Assembly: GCA_021203865.1 (NCBI GenBank)
Contig: JAJQAJ010000092.1
Span: 1 to 36,633, forward strand
Source: Clostridia bacterium
GTDB taxonomy: Bacteria > Bacillota > Clostridia > Christensenellales > Borkfalkiaceae
DNA length: 36,633 bases
Direction of reading: 5' to 3'
The position numbers were made by a program, and so were the translations under genes. The stretch's first letter is position 1, and every line of letters begins with the position of its first letter. The notes beneath the pieces are model-generated. The model did no database searches, was not told the origin of the DNA, and saw only the letters and a list, made by a program, of their open reading frames with translations. Below, piece by piece: positions 33,556-36,633 of this stretch.

Positions 33556-35355
33556 ATGGCAAAAATAATCGGAATAGATCTGGGAACGACAAACTCCTGC
33601 GTGGCGGTGATGGAGGGCGGTGAACCCGTGGTCATAGCCAACAGCGAAGGTTCAAGGACGACGCCGTCGGTCGTTTCCTTCAAAAGCGACGGCTCCCGCA
33701 TTGTGGGACAGGCTGCCAAAAGGCTCGCCATATCTCAGCCTGACAAGACGGTGAGCTCCATAAAGCGCCACATGGGCGAAAATTACAAAGTCGACATCGA
33801 CAAGGGATATTCACCTCAGGAAATCTCCGCGATGATCCTCACGAAGCTCAAAACGGACGCCGAGAGTTACCTCGGCACGAAGGTCACCCAGGCCGTCATC
33901 ACGTGCCCCGCGTATTTCAACGACAGCCAGAGACAGGCGACGAAGGACGCCGGGAAAATCGCCGGGCTCGAAGTTCTGAGAATAATAAACGAGCCCACGG
34001 CCGCCGCGCTCGCGTACGGGCTCGACAAACAGGAAGGAAACCAGAAAATAATGATCTATGACCTCGGCGGCGGCACGTTCGACGTCTCCATCCTTGACAT
34101 AGGTGATGGGGTGGTGGAAGTTCTCGCGACAAACGGTGACACACATCTCGGCGGGGACGACTTCGACAACAAGCTCATAGAATACATGGTGGACAGTTTC
34201 AAAAAGGAGACGGGAATTGACCTATCCAAGGATAGGGCCGCGATGCAGCGTCTCAAGGAGGCCGCGGAAAAGGCCAAAATCGAGCTTTCCGGCATGAGCA
34301 CGACGAACGTCAACCTTCCCTTCATATCGTCCCTTGAAGGCGTGCCACAGCACCTTGACATAGACATTTCAAAACAGAAATTCGACGCTCTGACGTCCGA
34401 GCTCATAGATAGGACAATAGAGCCCATGAGAAAGGCCATGGCCGACGCGGGGCTTAGCTATTCAGACCTTTCCAAGGTTATCTTCGTCGGGGGGTCCACC
34501 CGTATTCCCGCGGTGTACGAAAGAGTCAAGGCCGTCACCGGAAAGGAGCCGTTCCGCGGCATCAACCCCGATGAGTGCGTCGCCGTGGGAGCTGCCTATC
34601 AGGCGGGAGTTTTGTCGGGAGACGTAAAAGACGTCCTTCTTCTCGACGTCATGCCGCTCACGCTCGGCATTGAGACTTTGGGCGGGATATCCACGCCCCT
34701 CATTGACAGGAACACGACAATCCCCGTCAAGAAGAGCCAGGTCTTCTCGACTGCGGCGGACAACCAGCCGGGAGTGGAGATAAACGTTTTGCAGGGCGAA
34801 AGGAAGTTCGCGAGAGACAATAAGTCGCTCGGAAAATTCATGCTGACGGACATTCCTCCCGCGCCGAGAGGCGTGCCTCAAATTGAGGTGACGTTCGACG
34901 TCGACGCGAACGGCATAGTCAATGTCACGGCGAAGGATTTGGGGACCGGGAAAAGCACGAACATAACCATAACGTCCTCCACAAACCTTTCTGAGGAAGA
35001 CATCGACGCGGCCGTGAAGGACGCGGAAAGATACGCCGAGGAGGACAAAAAAAGGAAAGAGGCGGTCGACAATAGGAACAATCTGGAAGGCATGATAGAC
35101 AGCCTTGAAAAGACCGTAAAAGAGGCTGGCGACAAACTCACGGATGAGGACAAGAAAATCTGTGACGACGCCATAGCTGAGGCGAAAGGGGAGCTCGAGA
35201 GCGGAGACGACGATAAAATTAAGGCCGCGAGCGAGAAACTTTCCAGGGACATCCAGCCCGTCATCGCCAAACTCTATCAGCAGGGCGGCGGCCAAGGCGC
35301 GGGTCCGGACGGCGGATTTACCGGCGGCGACGACACGGAATTCAACCAACACTGA
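33556..35355 (+). CDS. dnaK: Chaperone DnaK (Hsp70)
   Basis: A 599-residue canonical Hsp70. Motifs include [11 protein letters not shown] (5-15), [10 protein letters not shown] near 169-178, [10 protein letters not shown] near 198-207 and the adenosine motif FVGGSTRIP near 313. The interdomain linker with [13 protein letters not shown] is near 356-371. The substrate-binding domain and helical lid follow, with a Gly-rich disordered tail. It refolds proteins with DnaJ and GrpE in ATP-driven cycles. AAAGGAGA precedes the ATG by six to seven nt. In contrast to the divergent Hsp70-like gene upstream, nothing is unusual here. Confidence 0.98.
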   Translation: MAKIIGIDLGTTNSCVAVMEGGEPVVIANSEGSRTTPSVVSFKSDGSRIVGQAAKRLAISQPDKTVSSIKRHMGENYKVDIDKGYSPQEISAMILTKLKTDAESYLGTKVTQAVITCPAYFNDSQRQATKDAGKIAGLEVLRIINEPTAAALAYGLDKQEGNQKIMIYDLGGGTFDVSILDIGDGVVEVLATNGDTHLGGDDFDNKLIEYMVDSFKKETGIDLSKDRAAMQRLKEAAEKAKIELSGMSTTNVNLPFISSLEGVPQHLDIDISKQKFDALTSELIDRTIEPMRKAMADAGLSYSDLSKVIFVGGSTRIPAVYERVKAVTGKEPFRGINPDECVAVGAAYQAGVLSGDVKDVLLLDVMPLTLGIETLGGISTPLIDRNTTIPVKKSQVFSTAADNQPGVEINVLQGERKFARDNKSLGKFMLTDIPPAPRGVPQIEVTFDVDANGIVNVTAKDLGTGKSTNITITSSTNLSEEDIDAAVKDAERYAEEDKKRKEAVDNRNNLEGMIDSLEKTVKEAGDKLTDEDKKICDDAIAEAKGELESGDDDKIKAASEKLSRDIQPVIAKLYQQGGGQGAGPDGGFTGGDDTEFNQH

Positions 35356-35374
35356 AAAAAATAGAAAAGCGACA

Positions 35375-35404
35375 TTTACGGCGTACCGAAAGGTGCGCCG
35401 TAAA
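35375..35404 (+). promoter_or_regulatory. Strong intercistronic hairpin between dnaK and dnaJ
   Basis: TTTACGGCGTACC (35375-35387), a GAAA tetraloop and GGTGCGCCGTAAA (35392-35404) form a 13-bp stem with one T-G pair. It is followed by GTGGGTTTT rather than a long T tract. It may act as a partial terminator or a stabiliser of the dnaK message, lowering dnaJ expression relative to dnaK. Confidence 0.75.
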
Positions 35405-35418
35405 GTGGGTTTTAAATC

Positions 35419-36558
35419 ATGGCAGACAAAAATTATTATGAGATCCTCGGTGTCGAGAGAAACGCCAGCCAGGATGAAATAAAGTCCGCGTACAGAAAGC
35501 TCGCGAAACAATACCACCCGGATTTCAACCCGGGCGACGCCGCGGCGGCGGAAAAGTTCAAAGAGATAAACGAGGCGAACGCCACGCTCTCCGATGAACA
35601 GAAGCGCAAGCAGTACGACTATGAACTTGACCATCCCGGGATGAGCGGCAACCCCTTCGGCGGCGGCGCGGAGGGTTTCGGCGGGTTTGAGGACATCATA
35701 AACTCAATGTTCGGGGGCGGATTCGGCGGAGGCTTCGGCGGTGCCGGCAGAGGTCCGAGAAGAGTGAGGGGCGCCGACCTGGAATACACGATAAGGCTGT
35801 CTTTTTTGGATGCCATAAAAGGCTGCACGAGGGATGTCAGGTACTCCCATAATGAGTCATGTCCCGCCTGCAGGGGCACAGGAGCGAAGGGCGGCATGTC
35901 ACTTGAAACCTGCAAAAAATGCGGCGGACAGGGTGCCGTGCGCGTTCAGACGAGGACGGTCTTCGGTCAGACAATCCAGACCCAGGTTTGTCCCGACTGT
36001 CAGGGCAGCGGAAAGAGAATACTGGAAAAATGCCCCGACTGTAGGGGGAGAGGCATTCTCACGAAAGAGGCGTCTTTCAGCGTGAACATTCCCGCGGGTG
36101 TCGACAGGGATTCCAACATGATAAAAAGAGGCTATGGTCACGCCGTGGCGAACGGCGACCCCGGAGACCTCTACATACACTTCACGATAGAACCGCATAA
36201 ACTCCTTTCAAGAAACGACAAAGACCTCTCCGCCACCGTCCCCATATCCTACAAAACAGCGGTTTTAGGCGGTAAGATAATGGTTCCCGGGGTGGATGAC
36301 TTAATAGAGCTCACTATTCCGGAAGGCACGAAGAGCGGCACGAGATTCACTTTGAGGGGAAGAGGAGTAAGGACCGTGAACGGTACGGGAAACCTCTACA
36401 TCACGGTCGAAATAGACATTCCCACAAAGGTGTCCAAAGAGCAGTCGAAGCACCTTGCCGACCTTGAAGACAGCGTGCAGATGAAGTCTTATCAGAACAT
36501 GACCAAATATTCCGACATTGTTTCGGCTCTCTATGGGAAAGAAATAGGGAAGCAGTGA
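35419..36558 (+). CDS. dnaJ: Chaperone DnaJ (Hsp40)
   Basis: A 379-residue class I J-protein. The J domain (about 4-70) contains the essential HPD at 33-35. A Gly/Phe-rich segment follows (about 75-115). Four zinc-binding CxxCxGxG modules ([32 protein letters not shown]) lie between about 148 and 212. The C-terminal peptide-binding domains carry a typical GDLYIHF segment. It delivers substrates to DnaK and stimulates its ATPase. It shares a transcription unit with grpE and dnaK but is separated from dnaK by a strong hairpin. The last 75 nt of the window (36559-36633) hold a run of ten A and no further gene. Confidence 0.97.
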   Translation: MADKNYYEILGVERNASQDEIKSAYRKLAKQYHPDFNPGDAAAAEKFKEINEANATLSDEQKRKQYDYELDHPGMSGNPFGGGAEGFGGFEDIINSMFGGGFGGGFGGAGRGPRRVRGADLEYTIRLSFLDAIKGCTRDVRYSHNESCPACRGTGAKGGMSLETCKKCGGQGAVRVQTRTVFGQTIQTQVCPDCQGSGKRILEKCPDCRGRGILTKEASFSVNIPAGVDRDSNMIKRGYGHAVANGDPGDLYIHFTIEPHKLLSRNDKDLSATVPISYKTAVLGGKIMVPGVDDLIELTIPEGTKSGTRFTLRGRGVRTVNGTGNLYITVEIDIPTKVSKEQSKHLADLEDSVQMKSYQNMTKYSDIVSALYGKEIGKQ

Positions 36559-36633
36559 AAAGGGCATAAGAAAAAAAAAAGCCCCTATTTGCACAGTGTT
36601 GGTTTTTGTTGCGAGATTCCACAAAATAGTGTA

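Noticed and set aside
34462..35634. 390-residue minus-strand open frame opposite dnaK/dnaJ
   Set aside because: It is a mirror of the strongly codon-biased dnaK gene; no ribosome binding site and no known domain.
36559..36633. Terminator after dnaJ
   Set aside because: A run of ten A is followed by GCCCC, but the only possible stem with the upstream AGGGC is short, has a bulge and no T tract.

Overview
The window reads as a chromosomal segment of a Gram-positive-type bacterium, most likely an uncultured member of the Clostridia/Firmicutes. Supporting signs are strong GGAGG-type ribosome binding sites, near-consensus TTGACA/TATAAT promoters, GC-stem intrinsic terminators, a topoisomerase IV (ParE/ParC) pair of Firmicutes type, a grpE-dnaK-dnaJ order, and large exported proteins held by single membrane anchors, with BspA-like leucine-rich and MBG repeats. 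All genes I accept lie on the + strand. I see no rRNA, tRNA, CRISPR array or intact insertion sequence.

Layout. 1-7.9 kb: an Lgt-family membrane enzyme with an extra C-terminal membrane domain, a secreted transglutaminase-like surface protein, a decayed yefM-yoeB toxin-antitoxin pair, a CvpA-like membrane protein, an rRNA-type SAM methyltransferase that appears to be leaderless, an RluA-type pseudouridine synthase and a small charged protein. 7.9-10.9 kb: a 999-residue acidic surface protein. 11.1-15.7 kb: parE-parC. 15.7-16.2 kb: a non-coding stretch rich in hairpins and GTCA-type repeats. 16.2-32.9 kb: an eight-gene, same-strand, tightly packed operon that is the most unusual part of the window. 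33.0-36.6 kb: grpE, dnaK, dnaJ.

The eight-gene operon encodes, in order: a divergent Hsp70/actin-fold ATPase; a SNF2/RapA-like helicase with a cysteine-rich tail; a 601-residue protein with four CxxC knuckles; a 1925-residue protein with five N-terminal membrane segments and about 15 extracellular MBG-type repeats; a zinc-ribbon/Sel1-like helical protein; two helical proteins of unknown family; and a zinc-ribbon plus leucine-rich-repeat protein without a signal peptide. Gaps between genes run from slight overlap to about 20 nt. One extended -10 promoter lies in front and one clear intrinsic terminator behind. Joint function is an inference. The combination of an Hsp70-like ATPase, a SNF2 motor and several zinc-ribbon partners looks like a multi-subunit remodelling machine, possibly tied to a surface sensor or adhesin and possibly borrowing the adjacent GrpE/DnaJ. 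I do not recognise it as a described system.

The giant MBG gene holds a recent 525-bp tandem duplication, and one copy contains a run of nine G bases that could make the gene phase-variable.
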